A stretch of 64,000 nucleotides of DNA, taken from assembly GCA_964019335.1 (NCBI GenBank), contig OZ025677.1, positions 1 through 64,000 of the forward strand. Direction: 5' to 3'. Positions 1 through 10,064 of this stretch are shown one piece after another. Each line of letters starts with the position of its first letter. The first letter of the stretch is position 1. Position numbers and translations under genes: made by a program. This DNA comes from Diplonema japonicum (lineage: Eukaryota > Euglenozoa > Diplonemea > Diplonemida > Diplonemidae). The notes beneath the pieces were generated by a model, which did no database searches, had not been told where the DNA came from, and worked only from the letters and a program-made list of their open reading frames with translations.

Positions 1-25
1 GGAGTTTTTGAGGCTTTTAAAATGA

Positions 26-223
26 CCCCCCCCCCCCCCCCAAGGCATAGAGTGCATCTTACACGGATATCGTGACAGATTTTCTGAAGATTTCTCAGAT
101 GGGGTCCAAAAAGGATTATTGGGGCATTATAAGGGCAGGATAAAATTCTGTTAATGCCTCTGATAACTTTGCCTGACATCTGATACCGATTCTCGAGTCA
201 GATGCACTCTATGCTTGGGGGGG
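26..223. mobile_element. Short inverted-repeat element (MITE candidate)
   Basis: A ~200-bp segment is bounded by inverted copies of CATAGAGTGCATCT (left about 47-60, right about 201-214). The symmetry extends outwards into CCAAG/CTTGG and then a C-run on the left and a G-run on the right. There is no coding capacity, so this looks like a small non-autonomous DNA element. No target-site duplication can be read because both flanks are homopolymers. Confidence 0.5.
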
Positions 224-305
224 AAGAAATCGGACAGTCTTTTTTTTCTTTTTTTTTTTTTAAACTTACAGGAGGGACGGTTTTCTTTCCTTCATCATTC
301 ACGAT

Positions 306-1163
306 TCACGGTGTCGAGAGCAGCAACGGAGGGGTGTCCGAGCCCTGTGAGGCAGCATCGTCCTCCTCGGTCGTGTCCTTCCATTCCTTTTCAATGGCAC
401 GCAGGAAGTCGTTCTCCTCCTCCTCACGCCCAGCAGGTAGACAGCTCAACACATTTTGATTCTGCCCAGCTTGGGGCTGTTGCACACCCGAACTGCTCAC
501 CTCTGCTGTGGTGGGCATACCATGATGACACAAATTGAGGAATTCTTCAGCAGATATAAGCGACGAGTCAGCAAGGGGGAGGACTGTGAGCTGCACAGTG
601 GAGCCGACAGGGTAGGCGGTGAAGGACACGTCGACCATGTCATGTTTGAGCATTGTGCGGGTGAGGGCAATGGACTTGACTGCTGTGTTGACCGTGGTAG
701 GGGAGTCATCAGTGAGAACAAGCCCCACGGGGGTGAGGGAGGCACGGATGATCTTCGATATGGAACCAGCGACCTTCGCTACGTGTGAGCATGACTTAAG
801 CTTCCTGACAACTCTGTGCCCGCATGCTGCTTGGCCCGTCACCCCTTCAGGGAGGTCCTCCAGCTTCATGATGAGCCGCAGGCCAGGGTGCTCCCGTGCC
901 CCGTCCCTTGCCACCGTCGACATGCTTTCTACAGTCGCCCGTACAATCTTCCCTTGGCCCCACATCCTCTTGTTCACCAGTCCCAGCGCACCGAGAACCG
1001 TTCCAATGCTCCCCGCACCCATCCCTTCCACCGCCACGAACCCCTTCGCCTTCAACCTCCCTTCCATCGCACTGCTCAGAAGCCCCGGCTTTGTCGTTCC
1101 ACTCGCCCTCAGCGGGTTGCACAGGTCTCCCGCAGTGGGGTCCTTCTTACTAAGTGAGCGCAT
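306..1163 (-). CDS. Protein with two tandem SpoVS (Alba-like) domains
   Basis: A 285-residue protein starting at the ATG at 1163. Residues about 17-103 match the SpoVS pattern: a leading strand (NPLRASGTTKPG), the central VAVEGMGAGSIGTVLGAL segment that corresponds to the SpoVS Gly-rich helix start, and a closing strand (LRLIMKLE). Residues about 117-197 repeat the fold more divergently (VAGSISKIIRA, TVNTAVKSIALTR, VQLTVLP). The C-terminal ~75 residues are acidic and probably disordered. SpoVS is known from bacterial sporulation and has an Alba-like nucleic-acid-binding fold; a two-domain eukaryotic version suggests DNA or RNA binding, but this is inference. The sense strand has a long poly-A tract two bases before the ATG. 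No intron is needed. Confidence 0.7.
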   Translation of the reverse strand: MRSLSKKDPTAGDLCNPLRASGTTKPGLLSSAMEGRLKAKGFVAVEGMGAGSIGTVLGALGLVNKRMWGQGKIVRATVESMSTVARDGAREHPGLRLIMKLEDLPEGVTGQAACGHRVVRKLKSCSHVAKVAGSISKIIRASLTPVGLVLTDDSPTTVNTAVKSIALTRTMLKHDMVDVSFTAYPVGSTVQLTVLPLADSSLISAEEFLNLCHHGMPTTAEVSSSGVQQPQAGQNQNVLSCLPAGREEEENDFLRAIEKEWKDTTEEDDAASQGSDTPPLLLSTP

Positions 1164-1609
1164 TGTTTTTTTTTTTTTTTTTTTTAAATAAAAGGGGGGA
1201 GAAAGGGGAAGAAGTCCACCCCCTCCCTCCCTTTTTTTTTTTTTCTTCCTTCAAAGAAAATCTAAAAAAAAGAAAAAGAAATGGAGAGAGGGATGGGAGG
1301 TATTTTTTATTTTACTTATGAGGGACTTAGAAAAAAAAAAAAAGAAGAAGAAGAGAGTTGAAGTGTATTGACCTGTTGACCTGTAGTACTTTTGGAAGAC
1401 GTTCACGCAAAGAACTCACCACATGTGACTAAGTCCACGCCAAGCACGTACTTTGCATAGGCACCAACGAAAGAAGTCTCCTCAAGAAAAAGCTACTCTT
1501 CTCTTTGCCACAAGGAGGCTGGAATAACTCGGTAAAAGTCTTAATAAAAGAATAAACGAATAAAGGGATGGGAGGAGGGGGCGGGCGGGACATATATTAT
1601 GGATGGCAG

Positions 1610-1644
<35 letters not shown>

Positions 1645-3022
1645 AGAGAATTCCCCACAAAGTTTTAGTACTTCAGGAAGAAAAAAAAAAGGGGGTTCGA
1701 GAAAATGGCTGATAGAAGGGAAAAGGGAAAAAACTTGGCTTCTTTTTTTTATAAGGACACCTCATAGAAAGGGGTGGGGGGGGGGGTCACAATGACCCTT
1801 AGTCTCTTTACGGGCATTATTTTTTTTTTTTCCTCTTTTTTTGCTGACAGAACACATAACGGATTTTCTTTCTTCTCCTCTGTCTCCTGACGTACTGTAG
1901 AGACGAAAAGGAGGTCGTTGTTTCCCCTCCTCCCTTTTCCCCTCCCCTCCCCCCCCCCTTACCCCCACGCCAAGTTTTTTTTAGTAAAATTTGCCCAGAT
2001 TCAGTTTTTTTTTCTTTTCTTCTTTTTTTTTCCCCCTTCTTTCTATCACTCCTTTTCGCCCAGCGATTCCCTCCTTTTTTTTTTTTTTTTTATAGAATAG
2101 AACTGTGTGAAATACTAAACGACTTCCAGCCCTTACAATAATACCCCACCCCCCCCTTGACACCTACTCCTAGGTGACTTTTGAAATCTGTTTACAGTAT
2201 GGATTTACTATAGTCACTCTGGGAAAGAACCAAAGGTGATTGAAGAATCTAGTTCTACTCAATTGTAGTGACAGGCTCGGCAAGAGACAAGCACTTTCAA
2301 CAGGTGAAAGACTTCTTGAGTTTCTTCTTTTTTTTTTCTTTTTTTTTTTTGCTTGAAAGAGCGAGTCTTTGACTTGTCTAAATAAAAAGGGGAACGTTGG
2401 CAACGTGTTTCGGGTTTACAAACTTCTCCAGGTTTTTACCCGGCACGTACAAACAACGGCCAGTTCCTCTTTTTTTTCCTCTTTTCTTTTTCTTTCTTTC
2501 TTTTGTTTTTTTTCTTTATCGCATGACATTTTCCCAAGTAAAAAAAAAAAAAAATACAAAAATTGTCTTTTTTTTTTTTTGTCCCAAAAAACTGACGCAT
2601 CTTTCAAGGCAGCAAGAATGGCTGACATGGACTTCAAGATCTGGTTACAGGGCACACTACTCCCAAGTCGCCCCCCGTGGTTATACTGTCATTACAATCA
2701 GAGCCCAAAAGCTGTTTTTTATAATAAAAAAAAAAATGTGTTCACGCAATAGCGAAACTCAGCCAGTTTCTTTTTTTTTTTTTTTTTTTGTTCTCTTTTT
2801 GGCAGCGCGAGCGGTTTTTTTTTTCTTCAAAGAGTCGAACATGGGCTAGACAAATAGTAATTGTAAATTGTCAGATGCCGCTGTGGAAAAAGTTCGGACA
2901 TTTGCCAGTCCGGCACTTCCTCATTTTCCAGTATTTGTAAAGCTTCTGCTTAGCACTATTGCATAGTATTTCATTTCTTTTTTTGAGATTCTTCTTCTTC
3001 TTTTTTTTTTTTCTTTCCTCTT
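1164..3022. other. Gene-free spacer rich in homopolymers
   Basis: Only short low-complexity ORFs (poly-Lys, poly-Phe) occur here. At 2412-2451 there is a ~40-bp sequence (minus-strand reading contains AAAACCTGGAGAAGTTTG) that recurs at about 53160-53205 in the other orientation and partly at about 5145-5165. Confidence 0.7.
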
Positions 3023-3118
3023 GTTTGTGCGCACGAGCGGGATTTTACCTAATAAAATAGCTCATTACGCTGCCATCAACTAGTTTTTTTTAGTCTCGAC
3101 AACAATATTCAATTTAAA
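3023..3118. repeat. Dispersed ~95-bp repeat, copy 1
   Basis: The segment beginning TTGTTTGTGCGCACGAGCG and running through an AATAAAATAGCTCATTACGC block is nearly identical to 20967-21062. It is non-coding, and a SINE-like copy follows immediately. It may be part of a larger degenerate transposon. Confidence 0.65.
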
Positions 3119-3128
3119 ACAAAAAAAT

Positions 3129-3350
3129 AAGAGTTGAAGGAGGCCGGTATTGGCGGCGCCCTGCACAAGTGCTGTCTACTTGATAACACGGTGCGCTCCT
3201 CGGCCGAGTTGTAGCTTCTTCTGCGTTCCGTGTCGTGTCCTTAATGCGTGCGGTGTGCAACTCAACCCCAGCCGGGGCCCCGTCCCGGGTAACCAAAATT
3301 CTGCGCTCGTGCTCTACCACTTCTTATATTTCCATGTTATCCCCACCTTA
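3129..3350 (-). mobile_element. SINE-like repeat, copy 1 (internally deleted)
   Basis: A member of the five-copy family that contains the core TGCGTTCCGTGTCGTGTCC (plus strand). About 115 bp between the CGCTCGTGC and CTTCTTATATTTCC blocks of the full copies are missing. On the minus strand, taken as sense, the 3' end has a GCCG/CGGC stem-loop followed by a CTCC block and a T-run. Sense orientation is inferred from the tail shared with the LINE. Confidence 0.7.
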
Positions 3351-3558
3351 AAAAAATAAAGAATAGAATGGGAGGGCGTTTTTTTTTTTTTTTTTTTTTT
3401 TGCCCTCTTTCTTTTGCAAAAAAAAAAAAAAAAAAAAGAGAACCAGAAAAGTGGAACAGATGAGGGGGGGGGGGGGGGAATTAAAAGAACGAAATTTACT
3501 ATCCAGTCAGAAATTTATATTAAAAAAAAACCCACACTAAAAAAAAAAAAAAAAAAAA

Positions 3559-3883
3559 ATATGAGTTAAAGGAGGCCGGTGTTGGCGGCGCCCTGCACAA
3601 GAACTGTCTACTTGATTACAGGGGGCGTACCGCGGCCGAGTTGTAGCTTCTTCTGCGTTCCGCGTCGTGTCCTTAATGCGTGCGGTGTGCAGCTCAACCC
3701 CAGCCGGGGCGTCCCGGGTAACCAAGATTCTGAGCTCGTGCAGTTTGCTGCCTGTTCGTCACCCTGAGCATCTGCTTTATGTTCTTCCACTCGGGCGCTA
3801 CCGGTGATGACCGACGAGGAGGTCAACAGCGAACAACACATCTGATGTTTTTCTTATATTTTCATGTTATCCCCACCACCTGA
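3559..3883 (-). mobile_element. SINE-like repeat, copy 2 (full length)
   Basis: One of the most complete copies (~325 bp). The plus-strand left end ATGAGTTAAAGGAGGCC matches the LINE-A 3' end (ATGAGTTAAAGGA at 33027 and 18121). The right end is CCCCACCACCTG followed by poly-A. An open frame of 77 codons (3608-3841, minus) is kept in several copies, but I recognise no protein in it. The stem-loop GCCG-7 nt-CGGC lies at 3575-3589. Confidence 0.75.
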
Positions 3884-5697
3884 AAAAAAAGGAAGAAAAA
3901 AAAAAAAAGATAACTGTTAATTTATGAAAAAAAAACTAGATTTTTCAAAGAAAAATGAAATTCACTATGATAGCAACGGCCCGCAATGAAAAGTTCTAAC
4001 CTAATTCTTATACCATTATTGTTCTTTGGTGCCTCCCTTCGGATTTAGCCTTGGTCTTGGTTGCGGTTTCCCCACAGCCCCCAGGATTGCACCCTTTAAC
4101 TTTCGAATTCTTTTTAGCACTGCCCATTACAGAGAAAATACATCAAGTACTTTATTTATATGCCGGGCCAAAGCTTTCAAGAAGAAATTGGAAGTAAATA
4201 AACTTTCTGGTTTTTGATAAAAAAAAAAAAAAGAAAAAAAAAAGAATCTGGGGGAAATGCTGCGTGGGAGAACAAAGGCCGTGTCTTCTCATGGAAGTAT
4301 AAACCTTTATTACTATTTTTTTTTTTTTTTTTAAATCTTTTTCAGCTTTCGTCGCATCAACCTGAACCCGCAAACCAAAACATCTGGTTGGGGAAGACAA
4401 GGTAAAATTGGATCTTAACCTTGATTTTAGGTAGGCCCGGGATATAAACCCCTGTATTCAGAATAATAAGAAATTATAAAAAGAAAAAAAAAGAAGAAAA
4501 AAAAAAAAAGAAAGAAAGCTAGCAAGGCATCACCGCTGGCACACACAACAACAACACCACTTAACAAAAAAAAAAAAAAGAAAAAATAAATATGAAGGCA
4601 AGCCTTAGCGATGGTTATGATTCCCTTCCCCTTTCTTTCCGTTCTAATGATTTTTTTTCTTTCCTTTCTTTTTTTTTCCTTATTCTTTTTTGTTTTTCTT
4701 TTTCTTGTTTCTAATGTACATTCACGGGGGGGGGGGGGGGGGTTCCTCTTTTGTTTTCCCTTCCTTTTTTTGATTGATGAGAGAAAAAATGAAAAAAAAA
4801 AACGTAAATTAGCAAAAGAAAAGAATAAAGGTTTTTTTTTTCTTTTTTTTTTTCTTCTTCTTACCACTCGGCTTGTTCTACTCTACTTTTAAAAACACAG
4901 ACATGCAGAGTAAAGCCTTTACAAGAGCAGAGATATGTGTGCTGGCCTTGTGTTTTTTTATTATTATTTACCCCCCTTTTTTTTCAACAAAAAGAAAACG
5001 GATGAACAGCTTCAGACTCACTCCGTCTTAGCGATTGCATTATTATTTCGCTCTTTTTTTTTTGTCTCTATGAAAGATTTACACTCCTTTTCATTTCACT
5101 CTTAGAAGTCTCATTTTTTTTTTTTTTTTGTTTAACGGCAGCCAGAAACCTGGAGAAAAAGTTTATTCAAGCTTACAACCTGGAGATAGGTTTATTTCTT
5201 TTGAAAAAAAAAAAATTATAAAAGAATCTACGCTGGAGCTTATTGCCTCTCACCTCTTTTCTCTTTTGCAGCCTGCCTTGTTGGGGGGAAGCAAAAGAAA
5301 ATAGTAACGAAACTCTCGAACCCATACCATATCTCGGAGACGCTAAAAATTCTTTTGCAAGGAGCTTGGAGGGGGGAATCCGGGGGGGGGGGATATTTTT
5401 TTGAGATACGGGGGACACTTCATCACATACGAGAAAAAAAGGGAAAAAAAAGAAGAAAAAAAGTGTTTTTTTTTTTTTTTTTTTTTTTTATATTTCATCT
5501 GCCAAGCTATAAAAAAGTTTTTTTAAGGATTGGGTTATATTCCGATATCAGAATAGCATTACTATACTTTAAATAATGAAAAAAAGAAGGGGGGGGGGGA
5601 AAATACTTCAACTTCAACTCTTCTTTTTTTTTTTTGATTTCTGAAATTCTCACAACAAAAAAAAAAAAAAAAAAAAAACAAAGAAAAAAAAATGACT
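3884..5697. other. Spacer without recognisable genes
   Basis: AT-rich, with many A/T runs and two G-runs (about 4725-4742 and 5381-5390). ORFs in it are poly-Lys/poly-Phe artefacts. The piece 4027-4210 is of more even composition but resembles nothing I know. Confidence 0.6.
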
Positions 5698-5885
5698 ACT
5701 TATTTACCAAATAAAAATCAGATTACCTGATTTTTACGAGGAATGTTATTTTTTCACGAGTAGATTAATTTCACGAGCGAAACGAGTGAAATTAAAAAAA
5801 AACGTGGAAAAAAAAAAAAAAAAACATCCCGAGTAAAAAAAACCTAGCTGATTTTTATTTAGTATGATATTTTATTTAATTTTTG
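5698..5885. mobile_element. MITE with CGAGCGAAACGAG core (copy 1)
   Basis: Terminal inverted repeats: ACCAAATAAAAATCAG on the left (about 5706-5721) and its near-complement CTGATTTTTATTTAGT on the right (about 5848-5863). The centre is CACGAGCGAAACGAGTG. The right-hand block (GATATTTTATTTAA) is shared with the elements at 57848 and 61700, which places it in the same family. Confidence 0.6.
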
Positions 5886-5989
5886 CAAAGTTAAATGGGA
5901 AAAAATTCGGGAACACCAAGAAAGCTGATGCAAGACACGGCTCAATTTTCTCATTTGACTACATTTATAGGCAGAGCAATGCTGAGTTT

Positions 5990-6026
<37 letters not shown>

Positions 6027-6569
6027 GTAACGTGCCGTAGCTCATTTTGGAAATCGGGTCAAAAACCCGGACCTTCGGGGCTTGAACCCACAACCCCTGA
6101 AACCCCGGCCGAGGGTCCTGACCATTGATATGCGACGGTGTAAGCCCCCAGATTCAAAAAATAAAGACGAAACACCGAAGAACCCCGGAAACTTCTGAGT
6201 AAAAATAAGATTTTAGCCTATTATACTTTCAGAATATTCTTCATGTAACTTTGCGGAATTAAATAAAAAGAAGAAGGGGGGGGAAAAAAAAAGGAAGACA
6301 AAGACTCTTACCTTTACCCGTCCACGGCAGCTTTTTTTTTTTCTTTTTTTTTCTCTTTTTTCTTTTTTTGTATCCCTTCTTTTTTTCTTTTCCTTTTTTT
6401 CTTTCCCCTTTGTTCCTCCACTTTCGACCACCAGCATTGCCAGAAAAAGAAGAAAAAAAAAAAAAAAGTTCCAGAACCGGGATAGTAGTGGGGGGTGACA
6501 GTACAGTGCTGAAGAGATTTGCAAAGAAAGAGAGGAGAGAAATGAGTACAAAGTAATATTTAATAAAGG

Positions 6570-6607
<38 letters not shown>

Positions 6608-6685
6608 TCAGAAAAATATAAAAAAGAATTATCCAGGGCCCATGCCAGCTGGAAGCTCTTGTCTATTTGTTATTGTCCTCAATAT

Positions 6686-7044
6686 ATGAGCTCGTCCGGA
6701 TCAAAATGTCCACACATTTTTTTTTTGGCAGTTCGAACATCTTTTGTTTTGATTATTTGAGCAAAAAAAGGTGTACCTGTTGCCATTCAATTGCGATGCT
6801 TGTTCTGCCATGAGGGTGGCAGGCTTTGCAACTCAGGGAAGCGAAATGTTGCTTAAAATGCAACATCTAGGGTGCCAAAGAGTGGTTGATCAAGCGTATT
6901 TGTGACCTGGGTTTATAACAACCCTATTTTTTTTTTTTTTTTCTTCTTCAAGCTGTTGTATATTTGGCCTAAAAAACCAATTCTTAACACTTCCCTCACA
7001 TAGGAGGGTCCTTTGTTGACATTTTTTTCGGACGAGCTCATACA
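6686..7044. mobile_element. Inverted-repeat element with ATGAGCTCGTCCG ends
   Basis: ATGAGCTCGTCCG at about 6686-6698 is matched by its exact reverse complement CGGACGAGCTCAT at about 7029-7041, and TGTC follows at nearly the same distance inside each end. The ~360-bp interior is non-coding. A MITE or solo non-autonomous DNA transposon is the simplest reading. Confidence 0.5.
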
Positions 7045-7165
7045 TATATATATATTTTTTTTCTTTCTCCTTCCATGAGACCGCCCGCTCGCAGAAAAGT
7101 GTGTTAAAAAGAAAAGAAGAAATCACTACAGGAAGGAAGAGATTTAAGGCAGCACATCGACCAGC

Positions 7166-7202
<37 letters not shown>

Positions 7203-7287
7203 CACATTCCTTTTTTTCATAGTATCCAGGGTTAACCGATCACCCGCGGGTTTTTAATTACAATCGGGTTTTAAATTGACGTCAAAT

Positions 7288-8070
7288 GAAAGGCGAGCAT
7301 GCAACCATGCTTAAAACCCTTATATTCGTATCCCGGGCCCCCCAGATACACAAAGCCGGCCCCAGGGAGCATCAAAACGACTTAGAAAAGGATTATTTTC
7401 TCGAAAAGCTGTTTTTTCGCTTTTTTTGACGGGTTTTTAATTAAAAGCGAAAAAACAAAAAAAATCGAAAATCAAAAATTAAAACAGGAGGAGAGCATGC
7501 AATCATGCTTAAAACCCTTCGTTTCATCCCCCGGGCCCCCCAGATACACAAAGCCGACCCCAGGGAGCATCAAAATGACATAGAAAAGGATTATTTTCCC
7601 GAAAAGCTGGTGCTTCCCTGTTTCAGGCAGGATCCTAATTGGGAGCGAAATCAAAAGTCAATAATTAAAACGGGAGGAGAGCATGCAACCATGCATATAA
7701 CAACCCTTTTATTCGTCCCCCGGGCCCCCCAGATACACAAAGCCGACCCCAGGGAGCATCAAAACGACTTAGAAAAGGATTATTTTCCCGAAAAGCTGTT
7801 TTTTCGCTTTTTTTGGCGGTTTTTCTTCTTTTTTCTGTTTAAATAGGAGCGAAATCAAAAATCAATAATTAGAACGGGAGGAGAGCATGCAACCATACTT
7901 ATAACCCTTCTATTCGTCTCCCGGACCTCCCAGGTACACAACGCCTGCATCGAAACAACTTAGAAAAGGATTATTTTCCCGAAAATCGGCATTCTCCCTG
8001 TTTTTGGCGGGTTTTTAACTGGGCACGAAAGTCAATAATGAAAAACATTGAAACTTGAACGGGAAGTAGC
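7288..8070 (+). repeat. Tandem repeat, ~190-200-bp units (four copies)
   Basis: AGCATGCAA recurs at 7296, 7494, 7680 and 7884, spacings of 198, 186 and 204 bp. Each unit carries a CCCGGGCCCCCCAGATACAC-type block and a GATTATTTTC block. The fourth copy is the most diverged and decays near 8070. It lies wholly inside the inverted-repeat element. Confidence 0.75.
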
Positions 8071-8239
8071 AACGCACAAAGTAAGGGGGCGCCTTGAAAA
8101 GCTCCATGGGACACACGGAAGCGTGCCCGTTGAGGCAGGATGTTCACCCACAGAGAACTGAATGCACGCACACAGCGATGAACGCCCAATTTCTTACCTC
8201 CCTGCTTGCAACCCGGCGTGCCTGAGAACGTGGTGCCTG

Positions 8240-8497
8240 TCAGACGAAGACAGAGCACCACTGATGTCCTGGTTCAGGTACAAGAACAACAGCTGCCTTC
8301 GTACGTCTGGTGTGAGGCGGACGCATCTCTCCGAACTTGGCGTCGATCGAGGAGAACACCGCGTCCACGGCTGTTACCACAGGCTGCGCGTACAGCAGCG
8401 ACAAGGCACTGGCATGCAAAACAGGGAGAGCAGCTTTCTGAGCCAGCCACCACGCTTCGATATCGAATGAGGTACTCGTCTCAAGGCTGTGGTCCAT
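8240..8497 (-). pseudogene. Remnant of hAT transposase C-terminal dimerisation domain
   Basis: The 85-codon minus-strand frame contains the order EAWW, LPVLHASALSLLYAQ, VVTAVDAVFSS and R-rich tail, which follows the hAT C-terminal pattern (yW, PvL, A..lL, S..ERvFS). The usual ER before FS is replaced by DA. Nothing of the catalytic core is visible upstream, so the parent gene is deleted. The similarity is modest, and a chance frame is the alternative. Confidence 0.45.
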
Positions 8498-9025
8498 TTG
8501 GGCTATGGCCGAGTAGGACAGCCATTCCTCCTCTTACACGTCTTGCGGAGGTAGGCTGTCGCGTACTGTTGCGAAGCCGGCCTGCACCCAGGAGAATTAC
8601 AGGTCTGAAAACCAGTTTTGTCAAAACTGCATTTAAGGCCTTAAATAAGGCTCTATTTTGGGTTTTAATGGCTGGAATGGGCTCAGATCGTCAAAATAGG
8701 GTTTTTGAAAAAAAAAAATTTGAGCATGGTCTTGGTATTTTTTGCCAGAAATATGGGTTTTGGATCGATCAAACCGATCCGAAATTAAAAAAAAACCGAT
8801 CAAACCGATCCGAAATGAGAAAAAAACCGATCATTAACCCGACTGTGATCGAAAATCTAAAATTGCTCGGGTCGGGTTTTCAAAACCCGAAGGTGATCGG
8901 TTAACCCTGGACACTATGTTTTTTTTTTAAAATATTTTTTAAAAAAAAAAAAGTTTTTTTTTTTTTTTTTTCCACTATTTTTTTTTTCTTTTTCTTTTTT
9001 CCAGCTCTTCTTTCTTGTTCATTCG

Positions 9026-9268
9026 ATGGAATCAAATATTTTTGAAAGGGGGGACATCGATTGCCTGCTCAAGATTGAAAGATACCATTTGTGGGACCTG
9101 ATAAGCAGCATGCAGACTTTAATCCACAGCACTCCTCCCCATAGCGTTGGCACTGTTCGCCAACAACGAATTCTCAAGGTGGGGGGGGGGGGGGGGGGGG
9201 AAGAAGAAAAAAAATAGAGCGCACAACCGCGGCACATACCTACCGCTACCGATTGCGTCTCGCAATAA
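9026..9268 (+). CDS. Possible small two-exon gene (67 aa)
   Basis: The only plus-strand candidate. Exon 1 is 9026-9178 (51 codons, beginning MESNIFERGDIDCLLKIER). A 39-nt candidate intron (9179-9217) begins GTGGG and ends AAATAG, made of a G-run then an A-run. Exon 2 (9218-9268) adds 16 residues and ends in TAA. Without splicing the frame stops at the intron's terminal TAG. A pyrimidine tract with CCAG sits at about 8980-9003, just upstream. No family is recognised; it could be an exon of a decayed gene or a chance ORF. Confidence 0.3.
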
Positions 9269-9864
9269 AAAAAAAGGGGGGGGGATCACGAGGCATTTTT
9301 TGACAACTTATTGCAAAAAAATGCCGCATTTCTTTGGAAACTTAGATTTTTTTTTTTTTTTGATCGAAAAATAATCGCTTGTCGGAATACCGGATTTGGG
9401 CTTATGTACGAGCTGGTTCGTGAAGTAGTGGATGCAGATGCAGATGCTGTGAAAAACGAAAAATATGACTAGAGAGATCCGACAGCCTGCACTACATGGT
9501 GTGTGATGCATGTTATTCCCCAATCCAAGAAGAAGAAAAAAAAAAAAAAAGAAGAAGAAAAAAAAAAGAAGAATCAGCTCCTATTGCACTTCATTTTGTT
9601 TGGGAGAAAAGGGGAAAAAAAAAAAAACGTTGGGGGGAAATTGAGGCCCCCCGCTCAAATAGCTTTTGGAAAAATGACTTTGCAAACAAGCAAACCCATG
9701 GACTATGTGACAGATGTCAATAGGTGCGTGGAAAAAAAAAAGTCGTTTTTAATGCTTTTTCTGTTCGTGGCACGCAGTGCCCCCCCCCCCCCCAGTAGAA
9801 AATCAAAATTGTAGTCGAGAGACGGCTATATGAAAAAAGAAAAAAAAAAGAAAAGAAACAAAAC

Positions 9865-9899
<35 letters not shown>

Positions 9900-10064
9900 A
9901 ATATAGAAACAATTTTTTTTTTTCCTTTTTTAAAAGCTCATCCCCCCAGCCCCTCCCCCACAATCTCTTTTTTTTAAAAAAAAAAAACCCCCCCCCAAAA
10001 GTACAACCTTACCGCTGCTGTAAAGCCAATACTACCCCCCCCCCCCCCCCCCCCCCCATTTTCT
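9269..10064. other. Homopolymer-rich spacer
   Basis: Contains A, T and G runs and a C-run of about 20 bases at 10036-10057, immediately 3' of the kinase stop codon. No gene seen. Confidence 0.65.

Larger units (their letters stand above)
7218..8918. mobile_element. hAT-like non-autonomous transposon with 35-bp terminal inverted repeats
   Basis: The left end (7218-7252) and the reverse complement of the right end (8884-8918) agree at 32 of 35 positions and contain CCAGGGTTAACCGATCACC. The element holds a four-unit tandem repeat (7288-8070), a remnant resembling a hAT dimerisation domain (8240-8497, minus) and an AT-rich right arm with repeated CGATCAAACCGATCCGAAAT blocks. Both flanks are T-runs, so a target-site duplication cannot be resolved. 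hAT assignment rests on the CAGGGTT-type terminus and the coding remnant. Confidence 0.6.

Noticed and set aside
6068-6136. Sequence with a GGTTCAAGCCCC B-box (minus strand)
   Set aside because: No acceptor stem; the segment folds instead as a 10-bp hairpin (GGACC...GGTCC).
8206-8904. Plus-strand 232-codon frame
   Set aside because: It crosses the hAT-like element and its AT-rich arm; the minus-strand transposase remnant explains the same DNA better.
7210-8925. Target-site duplication of the hAT-like element
   Set aside because: The bases next to CAGGG/CCCTG on the two sides are inverted, not direct, repeats, and beyond them lie only T-runs, so no duplication can be claimed.
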